A DNA stretch of 64,000 bases from Halonotius sp046719765 (GCF_046719765.1 NZ_JABEBY010000005.1:62001-126000), one strand, 5' to 3'. Numbered from the stretch's first letter, positions 17,514 to 27,382 are shown. A program made the numbers and translations. Notes: a model not told the origin generated them from the sequence alone.

Positions 17514-18698
17514 GTGATAGAGGGACTGCTGCTCGTTGGGATACTCGTTGCGGTCTTTGTCGGCTACAATATCGGTGGGGCGACGACCGGCCCTGCCTTC
17601 GGCCCCGCGGTCGGGGCGGGAACGATCTCGAAGACGGTCGCCGCCGGGCTGATGAGCGTCTGCTTTTTCATCGGCGCGTGGACGATCGGCCGCCGCGTCG
17701 TCGACACGCTTGGCCGGGAACTGGTCACCAACCCGGATATCTTCACGCTGCCGGCCTCGATTACGGTGCTGTTTTTCATCGGCCTCGCGCTGTTTGTCGG
17801 CAACGTCTTCGGCGTGCCGGCCTCGACCTCGATGACCGCCGTCGGCGCGATCGCCGGGCTTGGCCTCGCCAGCAACGCCCTCGATTGGGCTGTCATGGGC
17901 GAGATCGTCACCTGGTGGCTTGTCGCCCCCGTGATCGGGTTTTGGCTCTCGGCGGTTATCGGCCGATACTTCTATGCCGCGCTCAACAAGCGGGTCGCCC
18001 TCGATCAAAGCGAGGGGCCGCTGGTGACGATCGACCGCTCGGGGCTGCTGCCGGTGATCAGCTTCGGTCCGGGAACAACCAGACGGGAAATGGTCGGCAC
18101 CACGATCGTCGTCTCGATCGGCTGTATCATGGCCTTTAGCTCCGGCACCAGCAACGTCGCCAACGCGATCGCGCCGCTGGTCGGCAGCGGTGCCTTAGAG
18201 ATGAATACCGGCATCATCATCGCCTGTGTCGCCGTCGGCATCGGCGCGTTCACGATCGCCCGCCGGACGCTGGATACCCTCGGCAACGACATCACCGCGC
18301 TGCCGTTGACGGCGGCGATCGTCGTCGCCACGGTCTCGGCGATCCTCGTGATCAGCCTCTCGGCGATCGGCATCCCCGCAAGCTTCGTCGTCATCGCCAC
18401 AATGTCGATCATCGGCCTTGGCTGGGGGCGGGCAACCCGGACGATGCGAGCCTCCCGGGAGTCGATCAGCGACCAGGCCGGCGACGCCCGCGTCACCGTT
18501 GGCTCGCTGGCCGCCGATACTGAGGGTGAGGAACTGCCCGATATCGGCGAGGAAGATCCCGAGGATATCCCCGCGGCGGCCGACCTATTTAATCCCTCAA
18601 CGACCGCGCGGGTGATCGTCATGCAGAACGTCGTCCCGCTGATCTCGACGGTCGGCGCGTATCTCGTCTTTCGATTCGTTCCCGTCTTTGGCTTCTGA
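17514..18698 (+). CDS. Inorganic phosphate transporter, Pit family
   Basis: 394 residues with about 10-11 hydrophobic segments. The duplicated Pit signature is visible as 'FVGYNIGGATTGPAFGPAVG' near the N-terminus and 'MAFSSGTSNVANAIAPLVGS' in the second half, each with the GxNxxxxxxG-like pattern. It is a low-affinity phosphate/cation symporter in the membrane. It starts with GTG at 17514. An acidic cytoplasmic loop (about 325-360) precedes the last helices. It is followed 51 bases later by a UspA gene on the same strand. Confidence 0.93.
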   Translation: MIEGLLLVGILVAVFVGYNIGGATTGPAFGPAVGAGTISKTVAAGLMSVCFFIGAWTIGRRVVDTLGRELVTNPDIFTLPASITVLFFIGLALFVGNVFGVPASTSMTAVGAIAGLGLASNALDWAVMGEIVTWWLVAPVIGFWLSAVIGRYFYAALNKRVALDQSEGPLVTIDRSGLLPVISFGPGTTRREMVGTTIVVSIGCIMAFSSGTSNVANAIAPLVGSGALEMNTGIIIACVAVGIGAFTIARRTLDTLGNDITALPLTAAIVVATVSAILVISLSAIGIPASFVVIATMSIIGLGWGRATRTMRASRESISDQAGDARVTVGSLAADTEGEELPDIGEEDPEDIPAAADLFNPSTTARVIVMQNVVPLISTVGAYLVFRFVPVFGF

Positions 18699-18749
18699 GA
18701 CCGACCCCAACAGGCGCGCACTTATGCCGCGGGGCTGTGTTGGGATGGT

Positions 18750-19166
18750 ATGGTATCACGTGTCCTTGTCCCGATGGACGACTCGGAGATGGCCGCCGAC
18801 GCCCTCAGGTTCGCGCTGTCGGCGTTTCCGTCGGCGGCGGTGACCGTGCTCCACGTTGTCGGTGGGGCGACATCCTATATGGGCGAAGCGACGAGCCTTG
18901 CGGTCGCCGACGATGTCGATGCGGCGGCCGCCGAGCGTGCCGAACCCGTCTTCGAGCGCGCCAGAGCGATCGCCGACGACGACCGCGAGCTCACCACCAC
19001 GGTTGGGCTCGGCTCGCCGGCAAAAGCGATCACCACGAACGCCGAGGGGTTCGATCTGATCGTGATCGGCAGCCACAGCAACACCATCGCCTCGCGGCTG
19101 CTGCTCGGCAACGTTGCCGAAACGGTCGCCCGCGACGCGCCGATCCCGGTGACGATCGTCCGGTAA
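18750..19166 (+). CDS. Universal stress protein, UspA family
   Basis: 138 residues, a single Usp domain. It opens with VSRVLVPMDDSEMAADAL and ends with the nucleotide-binding signature IGSHSNTIASRLLLGNVAET and ARDAPIPVTIVR. The pairing of a UspA gene downstream of a transporter gene is common in haloarchaea. It may modulate the Pit transporter, though nothing in the sequence proves that. ATG 18750 is preceded by a second overlapping ATG (18745) out of frame. Confidence 0.92.
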   Translation: MVSRVLVPMDDSEMAADALRFALSAFPSAAVTVLHVVGGATSYMGEATSLAVADDVDAAAAERAEPVFERARAIADDDRELTTTVGLGSPAKAITTNAEGFDLIVIGSHSNTIASRLLLGNVAETVARDAPIPVTIVR

Positions 19167-19210
19167 CCCGTTGCCGTGGCGCGCCGTCGGATCGACGACC
19201 GCCCGCGAAC

Positions 19211-19801
19211 TTACCCGCCGTTTTCGATGGCGTAATCCACGCCGTCGTCGACGGTCGCAGCGGCCGCACAGATCGCGTGTTCGTAGTCGGCGGCGTAGAC
19301 GGCGCGGGCCGCCTCGGCGGCGTCGTCGACATCGAAGGCGTAGGCTCGCGGGCTATCCTCCTCGTAGGTCGCCACCAACGTCGGTTCATCGACGGCCTCG
19401 ACGAGCAGTGCGTCGTCGCGGACGGTGCCGATGTGGGCCGATTCGGCGGTGACGACGCCCGCGATCCGGGGCGTGTTGTAGTCGTCCTTTTCGTAGTCGA
19501 GTGCGAGCAGTGGCTCGGCCAGCGCGTCACGGGCGGGGTAGCCCAACTCGATCTTTTCGGCGATCGGATCGACGTGCGAGCCGTTGCCGACGACGACCCA
19601 CTGGCCGTCGCTGGCGGGTGGCGAAACCACCTGCAGGCAGTTGTACGAGACGTAGGGGTTGTCCGTCTCGGGGGCCTCGGGTGTCGGTTCGACGGTGAGC
19701 AGGCCATCGCGGTCGGCGATCCGGCGGTTCGGGAACGACCGCGAGGAGACGCGGTAGGCACCGACGCCCGGCCCGACGACGATGAAACGGCCGATGTACA
19801 T
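19211..19801 (-). CDS. purO: IMP cyclohydrolase, archaeal PurO type
   Basis: 196 residues from MYIGRFIVVGPGVGAYRVSS. It matches archaeal PurO: 'YVSYNCLQVV', 'WVVVGNGSHVDPIAEKIELG' and DYEKDDYNTPRIAGVV. It closes FAICAR to IMP, the last step of purine synthesis, replacing the bacterial PurH domain. The family start at 19801 is used; the longer open frame overlaps the tRNA promoter region. It is convergent with the UspA gene. Confidence 0.95.
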   Translation of the reverse strand: MYIGRFIVVGPGVGAYRVSSRSFPNRRIADRDGLLTVEPTPEAPETDNPYVSYNCLQVVSPPASDGQWVVVGNGSHVDPIAEKIELGYPARDALAEPLLALDYEKDDYNTPRIAGVVTAESAHIGTVRDDALLVEAVDEPTLVATYEEDSPRAYAFDVDDAAEAARAVYAADYEHAICAAAATVDDGVDYAIENGG

Positions 19802-19928
19802 ATCCGATTGAGGCGGCGTGGCGGACAAATAGCTGCTGATACGTCGCTGGCGGCGTCGGGGTCGCCGCCGCCCTGCGGCCGCTGGAACCGACACGGTTTT
19901 GTAAACCGATCCACTTCGATCGAACGCG

Positions 19929-20002
19929 CAGTTCCATGGGGTAGTGGCCAATCCTGTTGCCTTCTGGGGGCAACGACCCAGGTTCGAATCCTGGTGGAAC
20001 TA
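19929..20002 (+). tRNA. tRNA-Gln (anticodon CTG)
   Basis: A 74-base cloverleaf. The acceptor AGTTCCA pairs with TGGAACT, followed by discriminator A. The anticodon stem TTGCC/GGCAA encloses the loop TTCTGGG, giving anticodon CTG. The T arm is CCAGG-TTCGAAT-CCTGG. CCA is not encoded and there is no intron. The gap to cgi121 (20003-20114) contains nothing else I can support. Confidence 0.96.
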
Positions 20003-20114
20003 TTCACTCGTTCGATCTTCTCCGCCGGTTCGCCACGATACGAACGCACGTCGGCCATGCGTCAGACACACGTCAGCTGACCTCCAGTTGAAACAAAGGG
20101 GTCGGCCGAAATCG

Positions 20115-20621
20115 CTACTTCTCGACATCGAGCAGCGCGACGCGTTCGATGACGATAGCTTCCAGATCGCCGTCGACGACAGCCAGTTCGGCGTCGCCGA
20201 TATCGAAAAATGCCCTGATCGTATCCTCGTTGCCGAGGGTGCTGCCGTCGCCGGCGTGACTTGCGTCGCTCGCACCGAGCAGTTCCCGCATCTGCTGTTC
20301 GGCTGCCGCCTCGTCGCCACCGCTGACGACGCTGACAACGGCGGCGTCGCCCTCGCTGACACCTATTTCGAGTGCCTGGTTGATCTGTCGGCGGCCGGCC
20401 GCATACAGCAGGATTTCGACCGCGGGATCGTCGGCGACGGCCGTGCCCTGCTCGCGAGCCCGCGCGGCCAACTCGACGGCCCGCCGGAGATGGCGGTTGC
20501 CGGCGACGTAGTCGGCGTCAAAACACTGGACGGTCGCGCCGGTCGCCTCGCTGATCGCCTCGATCTCGGCGAGAAAATCGTCGAGATCGTCGATCGTCGT
20601 CGTCGCGGTGACGGTTCTCAT
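20115..20621 (-). CDS. cgi121: KEOPS complex subunit Cgi121
   Basis: 168 residues. Features of the Cgi121 family are 'ATVQCFDADYVAGNRHLRRA', 'ILLYAAGRRQINQALEIGV' and DAELAVVDG near the end. KEOPS makes the t6A37 modification of ANN-decoding tRNAs; Cgi121 helps bind tRNA to Bud32. The ATG overlaps the stop of hel308 by four bases (ATGA), so the two are translationally coupled, an arrangement seen in other haloarchaea. The C-terminus is acidic. Confidence 0.93.
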   Translation of the reverse strand: MRTVTATTTIDDLDDFLAEIEAISEATGATVQCFDADYVAGNRHLRRAVELAARAREQGTAVADDPAVEILLYAAGRRQINQALEIGVSEGDAAVVSVVSGGDEAAAEQQMRELLGASDASHAGDGSTLGNEDTIRAFFDIGDAELAVVDGDLEAIVIERVALLDVEK

Positions 20622-23110
20622 CCGAAATCACCCAGACTCGACTGGTCGTCGCTGTTCTCGTTGTCGTTGATGCTGGCGGTGCGGTCGCTGGTGCTGTCGC
20701 CGCCATTGTCGCCCGACGCGACGGCCGCGGTCGGCGTTTTAGCCGCGTTCACGTCGTCCATCGAGGGATCTTGTCGTCCGACGTTTTCGAGGATCGTCTC
20801 GGCCGTTTTCTCGCGGCCCCGCAACGCCCCCAACACGACGCTTTTGTCGGCGTCTCGCAGGTCGGCGCGGCTTTCGACACCGGCCTCGTAGAGCCGGCGG
20901 GCGCGCTTCCGGCCGACGTTGCGCACGCCAGCGAGATCGAGTAGTTCCTCGCGGACGCCGTACTCGATCCGTTTTTTCGCCTCGCGGATCGCAACCCGCG
21001 AAGAGAGCCCGAGTTCACCGGCCAACTGCTCGGCCGCCCCGAGCAGCCACTCGGCGGTCTCGACCTTCCCGCGGATGTCGCCGGGGCCGACGCCGTACCG
21101 TTCGGTGATTCGATCCTCGTCGACCTCGCTGGCCCAGTCCTCAAGCAGTTTCGCCGTCTTCAGCGCGGCCAGCCAGTCCTCGAAGGCGACATCCTCGTAC
21201 TCCGAGGGCACCCGGCCGAGGAACTCCGATTCGTGTTCGTAGCAGAGCTCAGTGTAGGTCTCTCGATCCCCGGATTTCAGATAGAGTTCGTACATATCCG
21301 GCGTCCGGCTGACGAGATGGTAGAGGCCGAGCGGCGTGGGTTGGGCCGACTCGTCGTCGACGTCGTCTTCGCTGTCGGCGGTTTCGTCGCTCTCACTGTC
21401 GCTTTCGGCGGTGGCATCGTCGTCAGCCCCGTTCGACTGGAGTTCGCTCGCTGAGACAAACCCGTCACCGTCGTCGGCTGCCGGTCGCTCCAAGTCATCG
21501 TCCTGCCGATTCACAGGCGATGTATCCGCCGTCTTCCCGCGGTTCTCCTCGGCGTACCGCAGTCCGTCGATGATCTCGGCGGCGCTCATCGGATCGAGAT
21601 AGAGCCGCGAAACGGTGTGGCCGATGTTCGTCGCGCGGATCGTGGCATCCTCGCGTTCGATGAACTCGTTGCGCTCCAAATAGGCGAGGACGGTGTCGGT
21701 CACAGTTGCGAGCCGACCCTCGTCGCCGGTCTGGGTCGCATACAGTGTCGCGTCGAGGAACTCCAGTAAGGCCTCGCGGCTGTTGGCGAAACCAGAGGAA
21801 ATCGTCGCCAGCAGATGCGTTCGCAGGGCGGGCTCGGCGGCCAGTTTCGACTGGACAGGGTCGGGGTCGGCCCAGACGTACCGCTCGAAGAGTTCGTCCA
21901 TCGTCTCGCTGTCCTTTGCGAGGAGGACGGCCTCGCCGTAAGGATCGAGGCCGGGGCGCCCCGCGCGGCCGCACATCTGGTGAATTTCGAGTGTGTCGAG
22001 CGGCTGCATCCCGCCGAACTCGCCGTCGTAGCGTCGCCAGTCACGAACGATGACGCGGCGGCTCGGCGTGTTGACGCCCGCCGCGAGGGTCGGCGTCGCA
22101 CAGATCACCTTCAGGAGTCGATCCCGAAAGGCATCCTCGACGAGGCTGCGATGCTCCGCGGCGAGGCCAGCGTGGTGGAACGCCGCGCCGCCTTCGACGC
22201 AGTCGGCGAGGTCGTCGCTGGTGTCGGTATCAGAGACCTGCCGGATCTCGCTTGCGAGCTCGCGGAGATCGGCGCGCTCCTCGCCTATGAGATGGGATTC
22301 GACGACGCCAGCTTGTCGATCCGCGGCCGACTCGGCGTTGCGGCGAGAGTTCACGAACACAAGCGTCGAGCCGCCCTCTTCGAGGGTGTCGTCGACGAGG
22401 GCTTCGGTCTGTCGCTGGCTGCTGGCGACCGGAACCTCGCGTTGGCTGCCGTCATCGAAGTTGATCGCGTTGCCGTAGTGGACGCCCATTCGGAGGTCGA
22501 TTGGCCGCCAATCGGACTGGACGAGTTCAGCGTCAAGCCAGTCGGCGATTTCGTTGGCGTTGCCGACGGTCGCAGAGAGGGCGACAGTCTGGAGGTCGGG
22601 ATTGATCCGACGAAGTTTGGCGAGGGTGACCTCCAGTGTCGGCCCGCGGTTTGTGTCGTCGACGAGGTGGACTTCGTCGGCGACGACACAGGAGAGGTCA
22701 TCGATCCACGGCGCGTTGTTCCGGATGAGCGAATCGACCTTCTCGCTGGTGGCGACGATGATATCGCGGCTGGCCAGCCACTCGCCGCTGGCCTCGTAGT
22801 TGCCGGTCGAGACGCCGACCGAGAACCCCTTGTCTTCCCAACGTTCGAACTCGGTTTTCTTCTCGCTGGCGAGGGCACGAAGCGGCACGATGTAGAGGGC
22901 AGTCCCGCCGCGCTGGATCGCCGACAGCATGGCGAGTTCGGCGATCAGCGTCTTCCCGCTGGCGGTCGGCACCGAGGCGACGAGGCTCTCGCCCTCGGTC
23001 AGGCCGGCCTCGACGGCCTCGGCCTGGGGTGGGTACAGCTCCTCGATCCCCTCGCCAGCGAGGTGGTCGGCAACACCTGGCGGCAAGTTGGGGATCTCGG
23101 CTGGCTTCAT
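20618..23110 (-). CDS. hel308: ATP-dependent DNA helicase Hel308
   Basis: 830 residues, longer than the ~700 usual outside halophiles. Superfamily 2 motifs: Q-motif region ELYPPQAEAVEAG, Walker A VPTASGKT (Lys53), DEVH in CVVADEVHLVDD, ALSATVGN, and HQMCGRAGRPG. A winged helix and ratchet domain follow, with a C-terminal helix-hairpin-helix (GVRNVGRKRARRLYEAGV). An Asp/Glu/Ser-rich insertion of about 70 residues lies near 520-600, typical of haloarchaeal versions. It acts at stalled replication forks with 3'-5' polarity. It shares a transcription unit with cgi121. Confidence 0.96.
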   Translation of the reverse strand: MKPAEIPNLPPGVADHLAGEGIEELYPPQAEAVEAGLTEGESLVASVPTASGKTLIAELAMLSAIQRGGTALYIVPLRALASEKKTEFERWEDKGFSVGVSTGNYEASGEWLASRDIIVATSEKVDSLIRNNAPWIDDLSCVVADEVHLVDDTNRGPTLEVTLAKLRRINPDLQTVALSATVGNANEIADWLDAELVQSDWRPIDLRMGVHYGNAINFDDGSQREVPVASSQRQTEALVDDTLEEGGSTLVFVNSRRNAESAADRQAGVVESHLIGEERADLRELASEIRQVSDTDTSDDLADCVEGGAAFHHAGLAAEHRSLVEDAFRDRLLKVICATPTLAAGVNTPSRRVIVRDWRRYDGEFGGMQPLDTLEIHQMCGRAGRPGLDPYGEAVLLAKDSETMDELFERYVWADPDPVQSKLAAEPALRTHLLATISSGFANSREALLEFLDATLYATQTGDEGRLATVTDTVLAYLERNEFIEREDATIRATNIGHTVSRLYLDPMSAAEIIDGLRYAEENRGKTADTSPVNRQDDDLERPAADDGDGFVSASELQSNGADDDATAESDSESDETADSEDDVDDESAQPTPLGLYHLVSRTPDMYELYLKSGDRETYTELCYEHESEFLGRVPSEYEDVAFEDWLAALKTAKLLEDWASEVDEDRITERYGVGPGDIRGKVETAEWLLGAAEQLAGELGLSSRVAIREAKKRIEYGVREELLDLAGVRNVGRKRARRLYEAGVESRADLRDADKSVVLGALRGREKTAETILENVGRQDPSMDDVNAAKTPTAAVASGDNGGDSTSDRTASINDNENSDDQSSLGDFG

Positions 23111-23237
23111 TAGCGTTCCTTGGCTGGTGGTGGGGTTTAAATTTCCGGACAGCAGGTCGTCGGCCGCAACGCCGCCAGCGCGGTATCAAAACTACCATGC
23201 CCTCTCGGCGACGACACCCGATCACAAGGTGGATTCC

Positions 23238-24347
23238 GTGACGAAAAAACAAGAGTACACCGGCGACTATCCCGAGAAGACGCTGTATCTCCCCGGCCCG
23301 ACCGAAGTCCGCGACGACGTGATCGAGGAGATGGCCCAACCGGTCTTCGGCCACCGGATGGATCGGATGACCGACCTCTACACCACGATCGTCGAGGACA
23401 CCAAGGAGTTCCTCGGTACCGACCAGGACGTGATCATCCTCACGGCCTCGGGCACCGAGTTCTGGGAGTCGACGACGCTCAGCCTCGTCGACGACCGCAT
23501 GCTCGTGCCGACCTCGGGCGCGTTCAGCGAGCGACAGGCCAACGTTGCCGAACGCCTCGGCAAAGAGGTCGACCGCATCGAATACGAGTGGGGCCAAGCC
23601 GTCAAACCCGACGACATCCGCGACGCACTCGAAGCCAGCGACGAGGGGTACGACGTCGTCGGCATGGTAATGAACGAAACCTCGACCGGCGTTCGCAACC
23701 CGGTCGAAGAGATCGGCGACCTACTCGGCGACTACCCGGATACCTACTTCGTCGTCGATGCCATCTCCTGTCTCGGCGGCGACGAGATCGACATCGAGGC
23801 CCACAACATCGACTGCATTTTCACCTCCGTCCAGAAGGCCTTCGCCATGCCGCCCGGACTGGCGGTCTGTACTGTCAGCGAGGACGCCTACGAGCGAGAG
23901 GTCGGCAAAGAGTCAGCGTCGTGGTACGGCGGTTTCCAGCGGTGTCTGGACTACTACGATCGGAAGGGCCAGACGCACTCAACGCCCGCGATCCCGCTCA
24001 TGCTGGCCTACCGCAAGCAGATGAAACACATGCTTGATGAGGGCCACGACGCCCGCGACCAACGCCACCAGGAGATGGCCGAGTACACCCGCGAGTGGGC
24101 CCGCGAGCACTTCGGCCTGTTCCCCGAGGACGGCTACGAGTCACAGACCGTGACCTGCATCGAGAACACCCGCGGCATCGATGTCGCCGCCACCGTCGAA
24201 CAGGTCTCCGAGGAGTACGACATGGTCTTTTCGAGCGGCTACGGCGACCTCAGCGAGGAGTCGTTCCGGATCGGCCACATGGGCGAACACACTGTCGAGT
24301 CGATCAAGGAACTGACCGACGCGATCGAAGACGTGGCTGATCTATAG
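23238..24347 (+). CDS. Class V aminotransferase (alanine-glyoxylate/serine-pyruvate type)
   Basis: 369 residues from the GTG at 23238 (VTKKQEYTGDYP); a GTG three codons earlier is also possible. The family start PLP-enzyme pattern is 'LYLPGPTEVRDDVIEEMAQP'. The PLP lysine is in IFTSVQKAFAMPPGL, and the phosphate-binding/active-site Asp is in YFVVDAISCLGG. The substrate may be alanine-glyoxylate, serine or purine-derived ureidoglycine (PucG-like); the sequence does not decide. No ureide or glycine genes are adjacent. It is divergent from hel308. Confidence 0.9.
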   Translation: MTKKQEYTGDYPEKTLYLPGPTEVRDDVIEEMAQPVFGHRMDRMTDLYTTIVEDTKEFLGTDQDVIILTASGTEFWESTTLSLVDDRMLVPTSGAFSERQANVAERLGKEVDRIEYEWGQAVKPDDIRDALEASDEGYDVVGMVMNETSTGVRNPVEEIGDLLGDYPDTYFVVDAISCLGGDEIDIEAHNIDCIFTSVQKAFAMPPGLAVCTVSEDAYEREVGKESASWYGGFQRCLDYYDRKGQTHSTPAIPLMLAYRKQMKHMLDEGHDARDQRHQEMAEYTREWAREHFGLFPEDGYESQTVTCIENTRGIDVAATVEQVSEEYDMVFSSGYGDLSEESFRIGHMGEHTVESIKELTDAIEDVADL

Positions 24348-24419
24348 TCGTCCTCACCGTCTCTCTGCAAATCTTCCGCGTGCAACACGGCTATGTAGCC
24401 CACCTCCCAACATCGATGC

Positions 24420-24662
24420 ATGCAAGTCGAATTCGACCGCGACACCTGTATCGGGATGTTCCAGTGCGTCGCCGAGTGGGATGGCTTTGAGAAGGATATG
24501 GACGCCGGCAAGGCCGTGCTGAAGAATAGCGAGGAAACTGAGGAAGGCGTTTTTGTTGCCGAGGTCCCAGAAGACGAGGAACTCGATGCGAAGTTTTCGG
24601 CCCGCTCGTGCCCGGTCGACGCTATCGCCGTCTACGATGACGACGGCGAGCAGATCGTCTGA
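24420..24662 (+). CDS. Small ferredoxin, three visible cysteine ligands
   Basis: 80 residues. Cys10 and Cys16 are in DTCIGMFQCVAEW and Cys64 is in ARSCPVDAI. The first motif has six-residue spacing and one ligand fewer than the classic CxxCxxCxxxCP, so a [3Fe-4S] or atypical single cluster is likely, as in cytochrome P450-type ferredoxins. It is very acidic. It is an electron carrier of unknown partner and lies just upstream of the convergent metY gene. Confidence 0.88.
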   Translation: MQVEFDRDTCIGMFQCVAEWDGFEKDMDAGKAVLKNSEETEEGVFVAEVPEDEELDAKFSARSCPVDAIAVYDDDGEQIV

Positions 24663-24671
24663 ATCGCGCTG

Positions 24672-25961
24672 TTAGCTCGACCCCGTGATCGCCTGATCAA
24701 GGTCGTCGATGATGTCCTGTGGATCTTCGATTCCGACCGACAGCCGCACGAGGTCGTCGGTGACGCCCGCCGACAGTTTCTCTTCGTCGCTGAGTTGCTG
24801 GTGGGTCGTCGACGCCGGGTGAATGATGAGCGTTTTCGCGTCGCCGACGTTCGCCAGCAGCGAGGCCAACTCGGTCGACTCGACCGTCCCGCGAGCGGCG
24901 TCGTAGCCGCCCTCCAGCCCGAAGGTGATCATGCCGCCGTAGCCGCCGTCGAGATATTTCGAGGCCATCTCGTGGGTTTCGTGACTTTCGAGGCCGGGAT
25001 AGGTCACCCACGACACGTCGTTGTGGTCTTCGAGGAACTCGGCAACGGCCATGGCGTTCTCGCAGTGTCGTTCCATCCGCATCGGTAGCGTTTCGAGTTT
25101 CTGCATGGTGACCCACGCATCGAAAGGACTCTGTTGGTTGCCGAGGTCGCGTAGCCCGCGGGCGATGGCGGCGTAGGTGAAGCCGGCGTCACCGAACGTT
25201 TCGGCGAAGTTGACCCCGTGGTAGGCGGGGTTGGCTGCGCCGATCTCGGGGTAGTCGTCGGCGTGGGCCAGCCAGTCGAAGGAACCGCCGTCGATCAGCG
25301 CGCCGCCGACCGTCGAGCCCGCGCCGTGAATCCACTTCGTCGTCGACTCCCAGACCAGATCCGCGCCGTGTTCCAGCGGGCGGCAGAGCGCGGGCGAGGC
25401 GAAGGTGTTGTCGACGAACAGCGGCGTGTCGTGTTCGTGGGCGATGTCGGCGATGCGTTCGAGATCCGGCGTTACGAGGGCAGGGTTGCCGATTGTTTCG
25501 AGGTGGACGTAGGCGGTGTCGTCGTCGATCGCGTCGGCGTAGGCGTCGTAATCGAGCGTGTCGACGAAGCGGGTCGTGATCCCGCGACGTTCGACGCTGT
25601 GGGTGAGATAGGTGTAGGTACCGCCGTAGAGCGACGACGCCGAGACGATGTTGTCGCCGGCTTCCGCCAGCAGGAACGTCGCCACGTCGAGCGACGCCAT
25701 CCCGGAAGCGGTGGCGACCGCGCCGACGCCACCCTCAAGGGAGGCCAGTCGCTCCTGGAGCTGGCCGACCGTCGGGTTCATCAGCCGCGAGTAGATGTGG
25801 CCCGGTTTTTCGAGGGCGAACTGTTTGGCGGCGTCTTCGGCGTCATCGAAGACGTAGGAGGTGGTCTGGTGGATCGGCGGTGCGCGCGAGCCGGTCGCGG
25901 GGTCGGGATCGGTGCCGGCGTGGAGGCTTCGGGTCTCGAAGCCGTCTGTGTCGTCGGACAT
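24672..25961 (-). CDS. metY: O-acetylhomoserine sulfhydrylase-like PLP enzyme (copy 1)
   Basis: 429 residues from MSDDTDGFETRSLHAGTDPD. It belongs to the Cys/Met metabolism PLP family: SRLMNPTVGQLQERLASLEG, the PLP lysine in ESTTKWIHGAGSTVGG, SPFDAW and HPASTTHQQL. It probably makes homocysteine from O-acetylhomoserine and sulfide. It is the third gene of a metY-metX-metY cluster and starts 100 bases after the metX stop. Exact substrate preference (OAH, OSH or cystathionine) cannot be read from sequence. Confidence 0.92.
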   Translation of the reverse strand: MSDDTDGFETRSLHAGTDPDPATGSRAPPIHQTTSYVFDDAEDAAKQFALEKPGHIYSRLMNPTVGQLQERLASLEGGVGAVATASGMASLDVATFLLAEAGDNIVSASSLYGGTYTYLTHSVERRGITTRFVDTLDYDAYADAIDDDTAYVHLETIGNPALVTPDLERIADIAHEHDTPLFVDNTFASPALCRPLEHGADLVWESTTKWIHGAGSTVGGALIDGGSFDWLAHADDYPEIGAANPAYHGVNFAETFGDAGFTYAAIARGLRDLGNQQSPFDAWVTMQKLETLPMRMERHCENAMAVAEFLEDHNDVSWVTYPGLESHETHEMASKYLDGGYGGMITFGLEGGYDAARGTVESTELASLLANVGDAKTLIIHPASTTHQQLSDEEKLSAGVTDDLVRLSVGIEDPQDIIDDLDQAITGSS

Positions 25962-26061
25962 ACGGCGGGTAGACGCCGAGCGGCCACCTAAAACTGCCTG
26001 CCGCCCGCGGGACTGCCGGTATCTCGGACGTAGTGCTGCCGTGGTAGCCGCTGGCGACACC

Positions 26062-27318
26062 TCAGCCCGAAAACAGACTGCTGTGGACGGGCGCGAAGTC
26101 GGCCTCGCCGTCGTCGACGGGTTCCTCGTCGTCGGCTGCGGTGTCGGTGATCGCGCGACCGTCCAGTCCATTGTTGAGGAAGTCACGCACCGGCGGGCCG
26201 ACGCTCTCGGGCTCGACGAGGAAGGCGTCGTGGCCGTGGTCGGAGTCAACGACGTGGTGGGCGACCGACACCGCCGCGGCGCGGAACGCCTCGGCCAGCG
26301 TCTCCGACTGGCTCACCGTGAAATGCCAGTCGGCGGTAAACGACAGCAGCAGGGCCTCGCCCTCGAAGGCCGAAATGGCTCGCTCGATAGTGCCGTGGCC
26401 CTCCGCCAGATCGTAGTCGTCCATCGCTCGCGTCAGGTAGAGGTAGCTGTTGGCGTCGTATCGCTCGGTGAATTTCTCGGCGTTGTAGTCGAGATACGAC
26501 TCGACTTCCCGGTAGGGGAAGAAGGCGGCGGCCTTATCGGGCGGAAAGAGGGCGTCGCTGCCCTCGATGCCGCTGTCGCGACCCGCCGAGCGGCGGCCGA
26601 ACTTGCGCTCCATCGAGGCCTTCGAGAGGTACATGATGTGGCCGAGTTGGCGGGCGATAGCGAGGCCCTGCTGTGGCGGGCTCGCCTCCTCGCCGTCGCC
26701 GCCGTAGTAGTCGCCGCCGTTCCAGTTGGGGTCGCTGCGGATCGCCCGCCGGGCGACGGCGTCGATGGCGAGGCACTGCGGGTCAAGCGTGGCCGCCGCT
26801 GCGACCGGAGCGATCAACTCGGCGTCGTCGGGGTACTGTTTGGCCCACTCCAAGACGTTCATCCCGCCGACGCTGCCGCCGATGATGAGCCGGAGGCGGC
26901 CGACGCCGAGGTGGTCGAGCAGGCGACGTTGTGCGCGCGTCCAGTCGCTGATCGTGACGGGTGGGAAGTCGGTGCCGTAGGGCTCGTCGGTCTCGGGATT
27001 CGTTGACGACGGCCCCGAGGAGCCGTAACAGGAGCCGGGGACGTTCGCACAGACGACGTAGTAGTCGGTGGTGTCGATGGCCTTCCCGGGGCCGACGATA
27101 TCGCCCCACCACGCGCGGGCCTGGCCCGCCGTCCCGGGGGTGTTGTAGCTGGCGACGTTCTGGCTGCCGGTCAGGGCGTGACAGACCAAAACCGCGTTGT
27201 CGCCGGTGAACTCGCCGTAGGCCTCGTAGGCGATTTCGAGGTTGGGGATCGACTCGCCGCACTCGAAGCGGAACTCGCCGAGTTCGACGACCCCGCGATC
27301 GACTTCGGTCGCGCTCAT
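26062..27318 (-). CDS. metX: Homoserine O-acetyltransferase
   Basis: 418 residues from MSATEVDRGVVELGEFRFEC. It has an alpha/beta-hydrolase fold: oxyanion region VCHALTGSQN, nucleophile Ser in IGGSVGGMNVLEWA, and the catalytic Asp and His in the C-terminal VDSDHGHDAFLVE. It activates homoserine with acetyl-CoA to feed the flanking sulfhydrylases. The start at 27318 is the family start; a longer open frame overlaps the upstream metY gene. The gap to that gene is 64 bases. Confidence 0.95.
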   Translation of the reverse strand: MSATEVDRGVVELGEFRFECGESIPNLEIAYEAYGEFTGDNAVLVCHALTGSQNVASYNTPGTAGQARAWWGDIVGPGKAIDTTDYYVVCANVPGSCYGSSGPSSTNPETDEPYGTDFPPVTISDWTRAQRRLLDHLGVGRLRLIIGGSVGGMNVLEWAKQYPDDAELIAPVAAAATLDPQCLAIDAVARRAIRSDPNWNGGDYYGGDGEEASPPQQGLAIARQLGHIMYLSKASMERKFGRRSAGRDSGIEGSDALFPPDKAAAFFPYREVESYLDYNAEKFTERYDANSYLYLTRAMDDYDLAEGHGTIERAISAFEGEALLLSFTADWHFTVSQSETLAEAFRAAAVSVAHHVVDSDHGHDAFLVEPESVGPPVRDFLNNGLDGRAITDTAADDEEPVDDGEADFAPVHSSLFSG

Positions 27319-27382
27319 TGGTTGTTCCTCCTGTGTCGCCGCCGCGCATAGTCTGTTCGACTCGGCGTTCGAACGCGTCGGC

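Noticed and set aside
16626..18008. A 460-residue minus-strand frame covering thpR and the area upstream
   Set aside because: The extra part runs through the 21-bp tandem repeat and against the Pit gene; the thpR family start at 17186 is clear.
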